Below the pieces are notes generated by a model. The model had not been told where the DNA came from, searched no databases, and saw only the letters and a program-made list of their open reading frames with translations. A DNA stretch of 55,717 bases from DASUCS01 sp041166745 (GTDB taxonomy: Bacteria > Actinomycetota > Acidimicrobiia > Acidimicrobiales > JACDCH01): contig JBEEGH010000008.1 in the NCBI GenBank assembly GCA_041166745.1, forward strand, positions 1-55,717, given 5' to 3'. Positions 8,643 to 17,158 of this stretch are shown piece after piece (within the stretch, counting starts at the first letter, position 1; every line of letters begins with the position of its first letter). The position numbers and the translations under genes are program-made.

Positions 8643-9386
8643 GTGAATTGGGTGCTCGATCTCGACGGGGTGGTCTGGCTGGCCGAAACCCCGATCCCCG
8701 GCGCGGCCGATGCGGTGCGTCGACTCCAAGCGGCCGGGAACTCCGTCGTGTTCGTGACGAACAACTCGAACCCCACCGAGGCCGAGTACGTGGCCAAGCT
8801 CGAACGACACGCCATCGACGGCCGCGGCGCGGTCATCAGTTCCGCGACGGCCGCGGCCTCCTTGATCGCTCCCGGCGAGCACGTACTGGTGCTCGGGGGG
8901 CGCGGGGTGGTCGAGGCGCTCCAGAAGCGCGGCGCCACGATCGTCGAGGAAGGCCAGCCCGAGGCGGTGCTGGTCGGATTCCATCGTGAGTTCGACTACG
9001 AGCGCATGCGCATCGCCGCGACCGCTGTAAGGGCCGGCGCGAGGCTCATCGCGACCAACGACGACGCCACCTATCCCACACCGGATGGATTGATTCCGGG
9101 AGCGGGCGCGATCCTCGCCGGGATCGAACGGGCGAGCGGAGTGCATGCAGTCGTCGCGGGAAAGCCCTATGCGCCGATGGCCGACGCCGTGCGCGCCCGC
9201 CTCGGCTCGGGCGAGGGCATCGTCGTGGGCGATCGACCCGACACCGATGGGCGGTTCGCCCGCACGCTCGGCTACCGGTTCGCCTTGGTGCTCACGGGAG
9301 TGATCACAGCAGGGGAGGTCGCCTCCGTGGATCCACCACCAGATGAGGTCGCACCTGACATCGCATCCTTGGTGGATCGCTACTGA
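8643..9386 (+). CDS. HAD-IIA family phosphatase (NagD-like)
   Basis: This 247-residue hydrolase has the HAD motifs in order. LDLDGVVW (residues 5-12) carries the nucleophile Asp and the general acid Asp. VFVTNNSNPT supplies the motif II Thr/Ser. AGKPYAPM provides the Lys, and GIVVGDRPDTDGRFA carries the acidic motif IV. The C2-type cap fits the NagD/p-nitrophenylphosphatase branch. A homologue precedes tlyA-nadK-recN in mycobacteria, so this marks the start of the conserved block; the physiological substrate is unknown. GTG 8643 puts the nucleophile near the N-terminus as usual; GTG 8652 is possible. The 3' end overlaps the convergent rhomboid gene by 7 bp. Confidence 0.88.
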   Translation: MNWVLDLDGVVWLAETPIPGAADAVRRLQAAGNSVVFVTNNSNPTEAEYVAKLERHAIDGRGAVISSATAAASLIAPGEHVLVLGGRGVVEALQKRGATIVEEGQPEAVLVGFHREFDYERMRIAATAVRAGARLIATNDDATYPTPDGLIPGAGAILAGIERASGVHAVVAGKPYAPMADAVRARLGSGEGIVVGDRPDTDGRFARTLGYRFALVLTGVITAGEVASVDPPPDEVAPDIASLVDRY

Positions 9387-10105
9387 ATCCGTTGCTTCCA
9401 CGAGCCGGTGCTGCGCAGCAGCGCTGCAACTACCAGCCCGAAGACGAAGCCTCCGATGTGCGCCATGTAGGCGACGCCACTGTTCGGCCCGGTGAAGAAC
9501 TGGAGCACGAACCAGATCGCGAGCCATATGCCCGCAGGGATCTCGATGAAGATGAAGAACAGCAGCGTCAGGATCGGTGCCCGCGGGAACCACACCAGGT
9601 AGGCGCCCATCACCGCGGCGATCGCGCCCGAGGCGCCGACCAGCGGGATGACGCTGTTCGTATCGAACCCGACCTGCGCGACGGTCGCGACGACACCGCC
9701 CGCGAGATAGAAGAGCACGAACCGCAGCGGGCCCAACTTGTCCTCGATGTTGTTCCCGAAGATCCAGAGGAACAGCATGTTGCCCAGTAAGTGGAGCCAC
9801 CCACCGTGCATGAACATCGACACCAGCGCCGCGAGCCATACGTTCTTGCTCGGGAACTCCTCGTGCGCAAACCTCGGTGGATGGGCGAGGCACGTGCCGC
9901 TGGCGATCTCGACGTCGGTGACGGGATGCCCGGTGGTGAGCTCGCAGGGAATGGCGGCGTGCTCATACGTGAACTTCGTGTCTTCCGCAGCGGTGAAGGT
10001 TCCGCCTCCCTGCCAGAACACGAAGACCGCGATGTTGATCCCGATCAGCAGCGCCGTGAACACCGGCGCCCGGAGCGTCGGATTCCGATCCGCCAGCGGA
10101 AGCAT
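9380..10105 (-). CDS. Rhomboid family intramembrane serine protease
   Basis: This 241-residue membrane protein cleaves substrates within the bilayer. The catalytic Ser is in LVGASGAIAAVMGAY and the catalytic His in MAHIGGFVFGL. The L1-loop/TM2 signature HGGWLHLLGNMLFLWIFG is present. A hydrophilic, Cys-containing loop follows the first membrane segment (TALLIGINIAVFVFW). A TTG at 10123 would add six residues. ATG 10105 is preferred because a TACGTT hexamer (10117 down to 10112) ends 6 nt before it, the same leaderless spacing as other genes here. Confidence 0.9.
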   Translation of the reverse strand: MLPLADRNPTLRAPVFTALLIGINIAVFVFWQGGGTFTAAEDTKFTYEHAAIPCELTTGHPVTDVEIASGTCLAHPPRFAHEEFPSKNVWLAALVSMFMHGGWLHLLGNMLFLWIFGNNIEDKLGPLRFVLFYLAGGVVATVAQVGFDTNSVIPLVGASGAIAAVMGAYLVWFPRAPILTLLFFIFIEIPAGIWLAIWFVLQFFTGPNSGVAYMAHIGGFVFGLVVAALLRSTGSWKQRIQ

Positions 10106-10183
10106 CGGGGAAACGTATGCCAACCGGCCTTTCGGTGAACGATCGCGGGTGCGAACTTTTGCAAGCAGCCGGTCGGGCTCAAC

Positions 10184-10189
10184 TAGGCT
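10184..10189 (+). promoter_or_regulatory. -10 hexamer of the coiled-coil/H1-like gene
   Basis: TAGGCT lies 6 nt before ATG 10196, with a possible -35 (TTGCAA) about 18 nt further upstream. The mRNA is predicted to be leaderless. It would also drive tlyA-nadK-recN downstream. Confidence 0.5.
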
Positions 10190-10195
10190 GGACGA

Positions 10196-10642
10196 ATGGC
10201 CCAGAACGAGCTCTTCAAGCGGTATCTCGACGCCGGCATGCAGTTCTCGCAGATGACTCGCGAGCGGGCCGAGGGCATCGTGCGTGATCTCGTGAAGGCG
10301 GGCGAGGTGCAGGCCGAACAGACCCAGGCGATGGTGACCGAGGTGCTCGAGCGCAGTCGCAAGAACACCGAGCGCTTCGTCGAGCAGGTGCAGGCCGAGG
10401 TGCGCAAGCAGCTGTCAGTCGCCGAGTACGTCACCAAGGACGTCGTGACCCGGCTCCAGTCGCAGATCGATGAGCTCCGCGGCCAGCTGCCTGGCCCCGC
10501 CGGTCGCAAGGCAAAGAAGGCCAAGGCCGCGAAGAAGGCTCCGGCCAAGAAGAAGGCCCCCGCGAAGAAGAAGGCTCCCGCGAAGAAGGCCGCGGCCAAG
10601 AAGAAGGCTCCGGCCAAGAAGGCCGCGGCGAAGAAGGCCTGA
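10196..10642 (+). CDS. Phasin-like coiled-coil protein with histone-H1-like Lys/Ala tail
   Basis: This 148-residue protein has two parts. Residues 1-100 form an amphipathic, charged coiled coil of the phasin/poly(3-hydroxyalkanoate) regulator type (FKRYLDAGMQFSQMTRERAE, then LERSRKNTERFVEQVQAEV). Residues 103-148 are almost only Lys, Ala and Pro in PAKKKA/AAKKA repeats, like bacterial histone-H1-like tails that bind DNA non-specifically. It may be a nucleoid-associated protein or may tether granules to DNA; neither is proven. ATG 10196 follows a TAGGCT -10 by 6 nt. It lies upstream of tlyA, its TGA overlapping tlyA's likely CTG start. Confidence 0.75.
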   Translation: MAQNELFKRYLDAGMQFSQMTRERAEGIVRDLVKAGEVQAEQTQAMVTEVLERSRKNTERFVEQVQAEVRKQLSVAEYVTKDVVTRLQSQIDELRGQLPGPAGRKAKKAKAAKKAPAKKKAPAKKKAPAKKAAAKKKAPAKKAAAKKA

Positions 10643-11385
10643 GCACGCGTCGGCGTCTCGACGCCGAACTCGTCCGGCGAGGTTTGACGCCCAGCCGCGA
10701 ACGCGCCGTGGAAGTGATCGCGGAAGGCCGCGTCACCGTTGATGGAGCGGTTGCCGACAAGCCCGCCCGCCTCGTCGAGGCCGGCGCGGCCATCGTCGTG
10801 CAAGGTCCCGCACGCGCGTACGTGAGCCGCGGCGGCGAGAAACTGGCCGCCGGCCTCGACGGCTTCGGCATCTCGGTGACGGGTCTTCGTGCCCTCGATG
10901 CGGGCGTATCCACTGGGGGATTCACGGACTGCTTGTTGCAGCGCGGGGCCCGGCAGGTGGTCGCCGTCGACGTCGGCTACGGCCAGATCCACGAGCGATT
11001 GCGCACGGATGAGCGCATCGACCTCCGCGAGCGCACGAACGTCCGCACCATCGACGCCGCCGCCATCGGCGGAGCGGTCGACCTCGTGGTGGCCGACCTG
11101 TCGTTCATCTCGCTGCGGACCGTCGCCCCCGCACTCCTCGCCTGTGCGGCTCCCGGGGCCGACCTCGTGCTCCTGGTGAAGCCCCAGTTCGAAGCCGGGA
11201 GGGCCGAGGCATCACGGGGACGGGGCGTGATTCGCGATCCGGACGTGCGCACTCGGGTGCTCGAGGAGGTGAGCGGCACGCTGACAGACCTCGGCGCGGC
11301 CATCATGGGGACGATGGAGTCGCCGCTCAAGGGGGCCGACGGCAACGTGGAGTTCCTCCTGCACGCGCGCAAGGGCACGGACTGA
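10639..11385 (+). CDS. tlyA: TlyA-type 2'-O-methyltransferase (16S/23S rRNA)
   Basis: TlyA methylates rRNA ribose 2'-OH groups at the subunit interface; in mycobacteria its loss gives capreomycin resistance. An N-terminal S4 domain (RRRLDAELVRRGL, then RVTVDGAVADKPA) precedes an FtsJ-like fold with ALDAGVSTGGFTDCLLQRGA (SAM site), VDLVVADLSFISLR and LLVKPQFEAGR. The first ATG/GTG/TTG in frame is TTG 10684, which would cut off the start of the S4 domain. Coding similarity to mycobacterial TlyA continues to CTG 10639, exactly where the homologue's Met lies. No other start codon exists upstream in frame before unrelated coding sequence. CTG overlaps the upstream TGA as CTGA. From CTG the protein has 248 residues; from TTG, 233. 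Confidence 0.85.
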   Translation: MSTRRRLDAELVRRGLTPSRERAVEVIAEGRVTVDGAVADKPARLVEAGAAIVVQGPARAYVSRGGEKLAAGLDGFGISVTGLRALDAGVSTGGFTDCLLQRGARQVVAVDVGYGQIHERLRTDERIDLRERTNVRTIDAAAIGGAVDLVVADLSFISLRTVAPALLACAAPGADLVLLVKPQFEAGRAEASRGRGVIRDPDVRTRVLEEVSGTLTDLGAAIMGTMESPLKGADGNVEFLLHARKGTD

Positions 11386-12224
11386 TGGCGACGATCGCGA
11401 TCCTGCTGCATCACGAGCGACGTGAAGCGCGCACGCTCGCCCTCGAGGCCGTCGACTGGTTGACAGAGCGGAAACATGAGGCGCGGCTCCCGAAGGACGA
11501 CGCCGCGATCATCCGCCGAGCCGACCTCGGTGTCGAAGAGGAAGCCCTGCCGGAGGGATGCGATCTCGCCATCAGTCTCGGCGGCGACGGCACGATGCTG
11601 CGCACGGTCGATCTCGTGGCACCGAAAGACGTGCCCGTGCTCGGCGTGAACGTGGGCCAGCTCGGCTACCTGACCGAGGTCGAACCGGCCGACCTGTTCC
11701 ACGCGCTCGAGCGGGTGTTCCGCGGAGAACACCGCATCGAAGAACGGATGATGCTCGACGTGCGCGTCGGTGACGGGCTGCAGAAGTTGGCGCTCAACGA
11801 AGCAGTGATCGAGAAGACGCCCGCCGGCCCCGTGCGCCTGTTGCTGGCGCTCGACGGCGAATTCTTCACCACCTATGCCGCAGATGGCGTCATCGTCGCG
11901 ACGCCAACCGGGTCGACCGCGTACTCGTTCTCGGCCCGCGGACCCATCGTCGACCCGGTCCATCGCGCGATGGTGATCACCCCGGTGTCACCACACATGT
12001 TGTTCGACCGCTCGATGGTGCTGGCTCCCGAAGCCACCGTCCGGATCGAGGTGCAAGGCCACCGTCCGGCGATCGTGTCGACGGACGGCCAGCGGCTGGC
12101 TGAGCTCACCGACGGGCAAGCCGTCGAGTGCACCGCCGCATCCGTCCCCGCGAAGCTGGTCCGCTTCGGTGGCAACAACTTCCACAGGATCTTGAAGGCC
12201 AAGTTCGGACTGTCGGATCGGTGA
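11385..12224 (+). CDS. nadK: NAD kinase
   Basis: This 279-residue enzyme phosphorylates NAD to NADP. The signature LGGDGTMLRTVDL, around residue 66, carries the catalytic GGDG. LGVNVGQLGYLTEVEP, LNEAVIEK and ATPTGSTAYSFSARGPIVDP complete the fold. Its ATG overlaps the tlyA TGA (TGATG), so it is translationally coupled within tlyA-nadK-recN, an order conserved across actinobacteria. Confidence 0.96.
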   Translation: MATIAILLHHERREARTLALEAVDWLTERKHEARLPKDDAAIIRRADLGVEEEALPEGCDLAISLGGDGTMLRTVDLVAPKDVPVLGVNVGQLGYLTEVEPADLFHALERVFRGEHRIEERMMLDVRVGDGLQKLALNEAVIEKTPAGPVRLLLALDGEFFTTYAADGVIVATPTGSTAYSFSARGPIVDPVHRAMVITPVSPHMLFDRSMVLAPEATVRIEVQGHRPAIVSTDGQRLAELTDGQAVECTAASVPAKLVRFGGNNFHRILKAKFGLSDR

Positions 12225-12229
12225 GCTAG

Positions 12230-13831
12230 GTGCTCGTCGAACTCGTCGTCAAGAATCTCGGCGTCATTGCAGACCTGCGGTTGTTGCTCGGTCGCGGGCT
12301 GACGGCGCTCACGGGCGAGACTGGTGCGGGCAAGACGATGCTCGTCGAAGCACTCGAGCTCTTGGTCGGAGGCAAGGCCGACGCTGCGCTCGTGCGTCCC
12401 GGCGCCGACGAGGCGACAATCGAAGGCCGTTTCATCGTCGACGACGACGAACTCGTGCTGGCTCGAATCGTTCCGGCCGTCGGGCGGTCACGCGCATACG
12501 TGAACGGCCGACTGGCACCGGCCTCAGCGCTCGCGGAGTGGGGGGCACGCATCGTCGATCTGCACGGGCAGCACGAACACCAGTCGCTGTTGTCACCGGC
12601 CGTGCAGCGCGGCGCGCTCGATCATTTTGGAGCGATCGATCTCACTGCACTCATGGACGTGCGTCGGGAGCTTGCCCGCATCGAGGCGCTGCTCGCGGAG
12701 CTCGGCGGTGACGAGCGATCACGGGCGCGCGAGCTCGATCTGGTGCGCTTCCAAGTCAGCGAGCTCGACACCGCGGCGGTGTCGGGCCCTGACGAGGACG
12801 ACCGATTGTCCGCGGAGGAAGACGAGCTCGCCAACGCGCAAGCGCATCGGGAGGCTTCCGCCGCCGCGGTCGATGCACTCGCAGGCGAGGATGGCGCGGT
12901 CGATTCGCTCGGCGCGGCGCTGGCCGCGCTCGCCGGCCGGGCGCCCTTCAGCGCAATCGAGGCACGTCTGCGAGATACCGCGGCAGAGCTGACCGATGCC
13001 GCGTCGGAGCTGCGGGCACTCGGCGAGCGCATCGACGACGATCCCGAACGGCTGGCAGCCGTGGGCGACCGCAGGCATCTCCTGGCCGACCTGCGGCGCA
13101 AGTACGGCGAGACCCTCGCCGATGTGATGGCGTTCGCGGAGGAGGCGCGTCAACGGCTGGTCGAACTCGAGACGCACGACGTGCGAGCAGCCGAACTCGA
13201 TCGCGAGCGGGCCGCGGCCGAAGCCGCGATTGCTGCAGAGGCAGAGAAGGTCGGCAAGGCGCGGCGAGCAGCCGCTCCGCGAATGGCCGCGGAGGTGCAG
13301 ACGCATCTCGTCACGCTCGCGATGGCCAACGCGACGGTCGGCCTGAGCGTCGGTGACGCCGATCCGGGCGACGAGATCGCGTTCCTGCTTGCGGCGAACC
13401 CTGGAGCCCCGCAACTCCCACTGGCAAAGGTGGCGTCGGGAGGCGAGTTGGCCCGAGCCATGCTCGCGCTGCGTCTCGTGCTGCTGGGCACGCGCGATGA
13501 CACCGGCCCGCCGACGTTGGTGTTCGACGAAGTAGATGCGGGCATAGGCGGGCAGGCCGCCACCGCGGTCGGGCACGCACTGTCGACGCTCGCGGCCGAC
13601 CGTCAGGTCCTGGTCGTCACCCACCTTCCGCAAGTGGCGGCGTTCGCCGACACGCAGATCGCTGTGACGAAGCTCGACGACGGCACGACCACCACCGCCA
13701 GCGCCATCGTGCTGCAGGACGACAAACGTGTGATCGAGATCTCCCGGATGCTCTCGGGCTCACCGGACAGCGACACCGCTCGTGAGCACGCGGCGGAGCT
13801 CCTCGAGACAGCGAAGAATTTGCGCGACTAG
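12230..13831 (+). CDS. recN: DNA repair protein RecN
   Basis: This 533-residue SMC-like ATPase acts in recombinational repair of double-strand breaks. Walker A is GETGAGKT (residues 29-36). The characteristic VDLHGQHEHQSLL follows, then a long antiparallel coiled coil (about 150-370). The signature KVASGGELARAMLALRLVLL and Walker B LVFDEVDAGIGG (about 430-441) come next, and VVTHLPQVAAFAD near the end. It starts with GTG 5 nt after nadK. The last four bases, CTAG, are also the stop codon of the convergent regulator gene. Confidence 0.96.
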   Translation: MLVELVVKNLGVIADLRLLLGRGLTALTGETGAGKTMLVEALELLVGGKADAALVRPGADEATIEGRFIVDDDELVLARIVPAVGRSRAYVNGRLAPASALAEWGARIVDLHGQHEHQSLLSPAVQRGALDHFGAIDLTALMDVRRELARIEALLAELGGDERSRARELDLVRFQVSELDTAAVSGPDEDDRLSAEEDELANAQAHREASAAAVDALAGEDGAVDSLGAALAALAGRAPFSAIEARLRDTAAELTDAASELRALGERIDDDPERLAAVGDRRHLLADLRRKYGETLADVMAFAEEARQRLVELETHDVRAAELDRERAAAEAAIAAEAEKVGKARRAAAPRMAAEVQTHLVTLAMANATVGLSVGDADPGDEIAFLLAANPGAPQLPLAKVASGGELARAMLALRLVLLGTRDDTGPPTLVFDEVDAGIGGQAATAVGHALSTLAADRQVLVVTHLPQVAAFADTQIAVTKLDDGTTTTASAIVLQDDKRVIEISRMLSGSPDSDTAREHAAELLETAKNLRD

Positions 13832-16557
13832 TTGATCAGCGATCCGGCTGCGACCCGAAGCGCCAGCTCCGTGCGCGATCGCAGCTGCAGTTTGCGGTAG
13901 ATCGACCCGAGGTGGAACTCGATCGTCTTCACCGACACGAACAGCGCAGTGGCGGCCTCGCGGTTGGTGGCGCCGCGCCCGACGAGCAGGGCCACCTGCA
14001 ACTCCTGCGGCGTGAGATCGGTGGGGCCGCGCCGCCTCGGCACCTCGTCGGCGCTCGCGCCCATCAAGTCACGAGCGTGACGCGACCACTGGCGGGCGCC
14101 GAGCGTGTCGAATGCCGCGATCGCCTGTTGGAGATGCGGCTCTGCTTCTGCGGCGCGCCCGCGGGCGCGGAGCACTTCGGCGAGGATCATTTCAGCGCGA
14201 GCGGCGTCGAGCGGGTAGCCCGCTTCGGTCGCGCCGGTCATCGCGTCGACGAGCAGCAAGGGGTCACGTTCGAGCAGGCCTCGACACCGCTGCGCGGCCG
14301 AGCGGGAGAATTTGGTCTCCGGTGCGCCTGCGAACGTCGCCAGCCGTTCGCGGGCGTGCTCGCTGCGCCCGGCGCGCGTGAGGGCTTCGATGTGATCGGG
14401 GCCGGAGAGGAGCACGATCGGATCTCCGACGCCGTGCGCCTCGGAGAGCGCAGCGGCGCGGTCGAGGGTGGCGATGGCCGCGGGGAGGTCGCCTTCGCTG
14501 AGAAAGAGATGTCCCATCGCCGCCTCGACGAAGGTCTTCTGCGGAGAGGCGCCGACGCGATCGGCGGCGGCGATGGCCGCGGGGTAGTGCTCGACGCAGC
14601 CGGCGTGATCGCCGGTGGCGGCCAGCACCCGCACCAGTGACGCGTACGCGTTGGCCAGCACGCCGGGCTGTCGAGTCTCCTCCGCGAGCGCGATGGCTTC
14701 GTGCGCCACCGCCAAGGCCTCGTCCCAGGGGCCTGATCGGTGCAGAACGAGCGCGAGCATGGCCAGCGGGGCGGGAAGGGCGGCGGGCGCGTTGCTGGTT
14801 CGGCAATGCGCGATCGCGGCGCGGACGATCGTCTCGGCGAGCACGAGGTCCTCGGCCCACACCTGCGCGATGCCGACGATGACCGACAGCTGGGCGGCCA
14901 TGTCGGGCGGAAAGACGTCGAGCGGCGGCACCTCGCCCTCTTGGAAGAGATCCAACGCCTCGTCGCGCCGGCCGATCAAGAGATACGTGCCGGCGAAGGC
15001 GAGTGCGGCGAAGTTGCTGACGGGCGGGCCGAGCGACCGCGCGAGTCCCAAGGTCGTCTCGGAGATGCGCGCCGCCGCCGGAATGTCGCCGGACGACACG
15101 GCGGGAATGAGGGCGTCGAGCATTACCGCCACCTTGAAAGCAGGATCCGTGTCGCCTATCTCCTCCGCCACGCCGAGCAGGTCTTGGAGCACGAGGTGCG
15201 GCTCGCCCGACCAGGCCAGCGTGCCCGCCCGCTGCTGGCGGAGCTCGAGCTGCAGCCGCTGATCGTGAGTGAGGTCGATGGCTTCCGTGAGGAGGCGGGC
15301 GGCTTCGTCGATGTCGCCGAGCAAGGAGCGGGACCGCGCCGCCTCGCGCTTGCGACGCGCCTGTTGGTCGCGATCCGGTGACAACGACGCGGCCCGCTCG
15401 AAGAACGTGGCCGCTGATGCGTGGTCCATCCGGGCGGCGGCTCGGCGACCGGCGGCTTCGACCTCCGACGCGATGGGTTCATCCGGACCACCGGCGGCCT
15501 CGGCGAGGTGACGAGCGCGGGCGTCGTCGTCGGTGCTCGTGGCGGCGAGGGTGGCATGCGCCTTGCGCCACACCGCGTCGTTCGCTCGTTGGCGCACCGC
15601 GCTACGCACCAGCGGATGACGGAACTCGAACGTGTCACCATGTTCGAGCAGCAAGTCGGCCGCGACGCTCGGTGTGAGATCGCCGATGTCGAGGTGGGCG
15701 TGCTTCAGCGCGGCCGTGAGGTGATCGGTGTCGGACTGGTCGGCCGAGGCGGCGGCGGCAATGACGAGAGCGTCGAAGGAGCTGCCGGCGAGGCCAGCGA
15801 GCGCGGACTCGAACAACGACTCCGCCGCCGCGGCCGCCGGAAGTGGTTCGGGTAGCGGAAGCCGGCCCGAGAGCTCAGAGGCGGAGAGACGGTGTGCGAG
15901 CTCGACGAGCACGAGCGGGTTGCCATCAGTGAGCTCGTGCAGCCGCGCTCCGGTCTCGGGGGCGACCGCGACGCCACTCGCCCCGCGCAACAGTTCGACT
16001 GACGCGTCGACGTCGAGGCCGTGCAACTCGATCGTGTCGATGCGCGAGGTGTCGGCCGTGAGCTCGACGGGACGGGCGCTGAGCAGCATCGCCACGCGGT
16101 CGTCGTGCAAGCGGCGGGCGACGAACAGCAGTGCATCGAGGCTGGAGCGATCGACCCAATGCAGGTCGTCGACCACCAGGAGCACCGGTGCGTCGTCGGC
16201 GGCCGCCGAGAGGAGGCCGAGCAGCCCGACGAACACCGCGAAGCGATCGGAAGGAGTTGCGGATCGCAGCGCCAGCGCGCCGGCGAGCGCATCGGCCTGC
16301 GGAGCGGGCAGACGGTCGATGGCGGGCTGCAGCGGCCGCAACAAGTCGAACAGGCCGGCGAACGGCAGCCCCGACTCGGACGCGAGGCCGACCGTTGTCA
16401 GCTTCGTGATGCCCGCGGCCGACTCCAGCGCGTCGGTGCAGAGGGTGCTCTTCCCCGTGCCCGGCCCACCGAGCACGAGGAGCGCGCCACCGTGCCCCTC
16501 GCGAGCGCGCTCGACGAGATGGGTGATGCGCCCGCGCTCGTGCTCTCTCCCCAGCAA
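13828..16557 (-). CDS. LuxR-family ATPase regulator (LAL/MalT-like)
   Basis: This large signal-integrating regulator has about 909 residues. An N-terminal STAND/AAA ATPase starts LLGREHERGRI, with Walker A GGPGTGKS (residues 30-37) and Walker B VLLVVDDLHWVDRSS. A long TPR/MalT-like helical array rich in Ala and Leu follows. A C-terminal LuxR helix-turn-helix (about 845-909) contains LTPQELQVALLVGRGATNREAATALFVSVKTIEFHL, described here by its ends. TTG 16557 is chosen because a TACGCT hexamer (16571 down to 16566) ends 8 nt before it and the GRE motif normally lies near the N-terminus. It is divergent from the lipoprotein cluster, a plausible target. The ligand is unknown. Confidence 0.88.
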   Translation of the reverse strand: MLGREHERGRITHLVERAREGHGGALLVLGGPGTGKSTLCTDALESAAGITKLTTVGLASESGLPFAGLFDLLRPLQPAIDRLPAPQADALAGALALRSATPSDRFAVFVGLLGLLSAAADDAPVLLVVDDLHWVDRSSLDALLFVARRLHDDRVAMLLSARPVELTADTSRIDTIELHGLDVDASVELLRGASGVAVAPETGARLHELTDGNPLVLVELAHRLSASELSGRLPLPEPLPAAAAAESLFESALAGLAGSSFDALVIAAAASADQSDTDHLTAALKHAHLDIGDLTPSVAADLLLEHGDTFEFRHPLVRSAVRQRANDAVWRKAHATLAATSTDDDARARHLAEAAGGPDEPIASEVEAAGRRAAARMDHASAATFFERAASLSPDRDQQARRKREAARSRSLLGDIDEAARLLTEAIDLTHDQRLQLELRQQRAGTLAWSGEPHLVLQDLLGVAEEIGDTDPAFKVAVMLDALIPAVSSGDIPAAARISETTLGLARSLGPPVSNFAALAFAGTYLLIGRRDEALDLFQEGEVPPLDVFPPDMAAQLSVIVGIAQVWAEDLVLAETIVRAAIAHCRTSNAPAALPAPLAMLALVLHRSGPWDEALAVAHEAIALAEETRQPGVLANAYASLVRVLAATGDHAGCVEHYPAAIAAADRVGASPQKTFVEAAMGHLFLSEGDLPAAIATLDRAAALSEAHGVGDPIVLLSGPDHIEALTRAGRSEHARERLATFAGAPETKFSRSAAQRCRGLLERDPLLLVDAMTGATEAGYPLDAARAEMILAEVLRARGRAAEAEPHLQQAIAAFDTLGARQWSRHARDLMGASADEVPRRRGPTDLTPQELQVALLVGRGATNREAATALFVSVKTIEFHLGSIYRKLQLRSRTELALRVAAGSLIN

Positions 16558-16661
16558 GGACGTCGAGCGTAGATGAGAGGCAAAGACTGGGGTTTCCCCT
16601 AGTCCGCTCGAGCACGACCAAGCGTATGTTCCTCTTTCAGGCGGATCGCGAGAGGTGGGAC
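16558..16661. promoter_or_regulatory. Divergent promoter region, LuxR regulator / lipoprotein cluster
   Basis: On the minus strand, TACGCT (16571 down to 16566) sits 8 nt from TTG 16557. On the plus strand, TATGTT (16625-16630) precedes a short leader with a ribosome-binding site (GAGGTGGGA, 16652-16660) before ATG 16662. The plus hexamer is part of AGCGTATGTT, another A-N3-TA-N3-T box. A regulator operator would be expected between the two. GGGGTTTCCCC (16590-16600) is a small palindrome with 4-bp arms that might be such a site. Confidence 0.45.
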
Positions 16662-17150
16662 ATGACGAGATTCCGGAAGTGCTTTGTCGCGGGCGTGCTC
16701 GTGTGCGTGGCGGCGGTGTCCGCGTGCGGCGGTGGGAGCTCGAAGCCTTCCGCCGCGAGCACGTCAAGCGCCGGCGCCACGAGCGCGACGTCGGGGGGCG
16801 CCACCGGCACGGCGTCCATCGATCCGTGCAAGCTCAGCGAGAGCGAGATGAGCGCGATCGTCGGCTTCACGGTGGAGACCAAGAAGCCCGACGGCAGCGG
16901 CTTCGGTTGCCAATACCAAGCCGGCGCGAAGATCGTCGGGGTCTCGATCAACGCTTCGCAGAGCGAGGACGACTCCCTCCCCGTGATGAGGTCGCAGTTC
17001 GGCGAGGTGACGCCGATCTCCGGCACACCGCACGCCTACGAGATCAAGAAGCTCGGTGAGGTCGTGCTGTTCTCCGGCAAGAACATGATCATCGTGCTCG
17101 GCGTCCCAACGGACGTCGCCACGAAGATCGCCCTCAAGTACGCGGGCTGA
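16662..17150 (+). CDS. Small lipoprotein
   Basis: This 162-residue exported protein has a typical lipoprotein signal: basic start MTRFRK, hydrophobic FVAGVLVCVAAV, and lipobox VSAC with Cys at residue 22. A low-complexity Gly/Ser/Thr/Ala linker follows. The folded domain begins DPCKLSESEMSAIVGF and contains FGCQYQAG, so Cys residues in DPCKL and GCQY may form a disulfide. The DPC...E pattern recalls the DUF3558-type lipoproteins of actinobacteria, but I only suggest this. ATG 16662 has a clear ribosome-binding site. It is the first gene of a probable four-gene operon and lies 8 nt before the next lipoprotein. Confidence 0.8.
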   Translation: MTRFRKCFVAGVLVCVAAVSACGGGSSKPSAASTSSAGATSATSGGATGTASIDPCKLSESEMSAIVGFTVETKKPDGSGFGCQYQAGAKIVGVSINASQSEDDSLPVMRSQFGEVTPISGTPHAYEIKKLGEVVLFSGKNMIIVLGVPTDVATKIALKYAG

Positions 17151-17158
17151 CACGTTCG

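Noticed and set aside
10500..10640. Tandem DNA repeat or CRISPR-like array
   Set aside because: The periodicity is the codons of the PAKKKA protein tail; there are no spacers.
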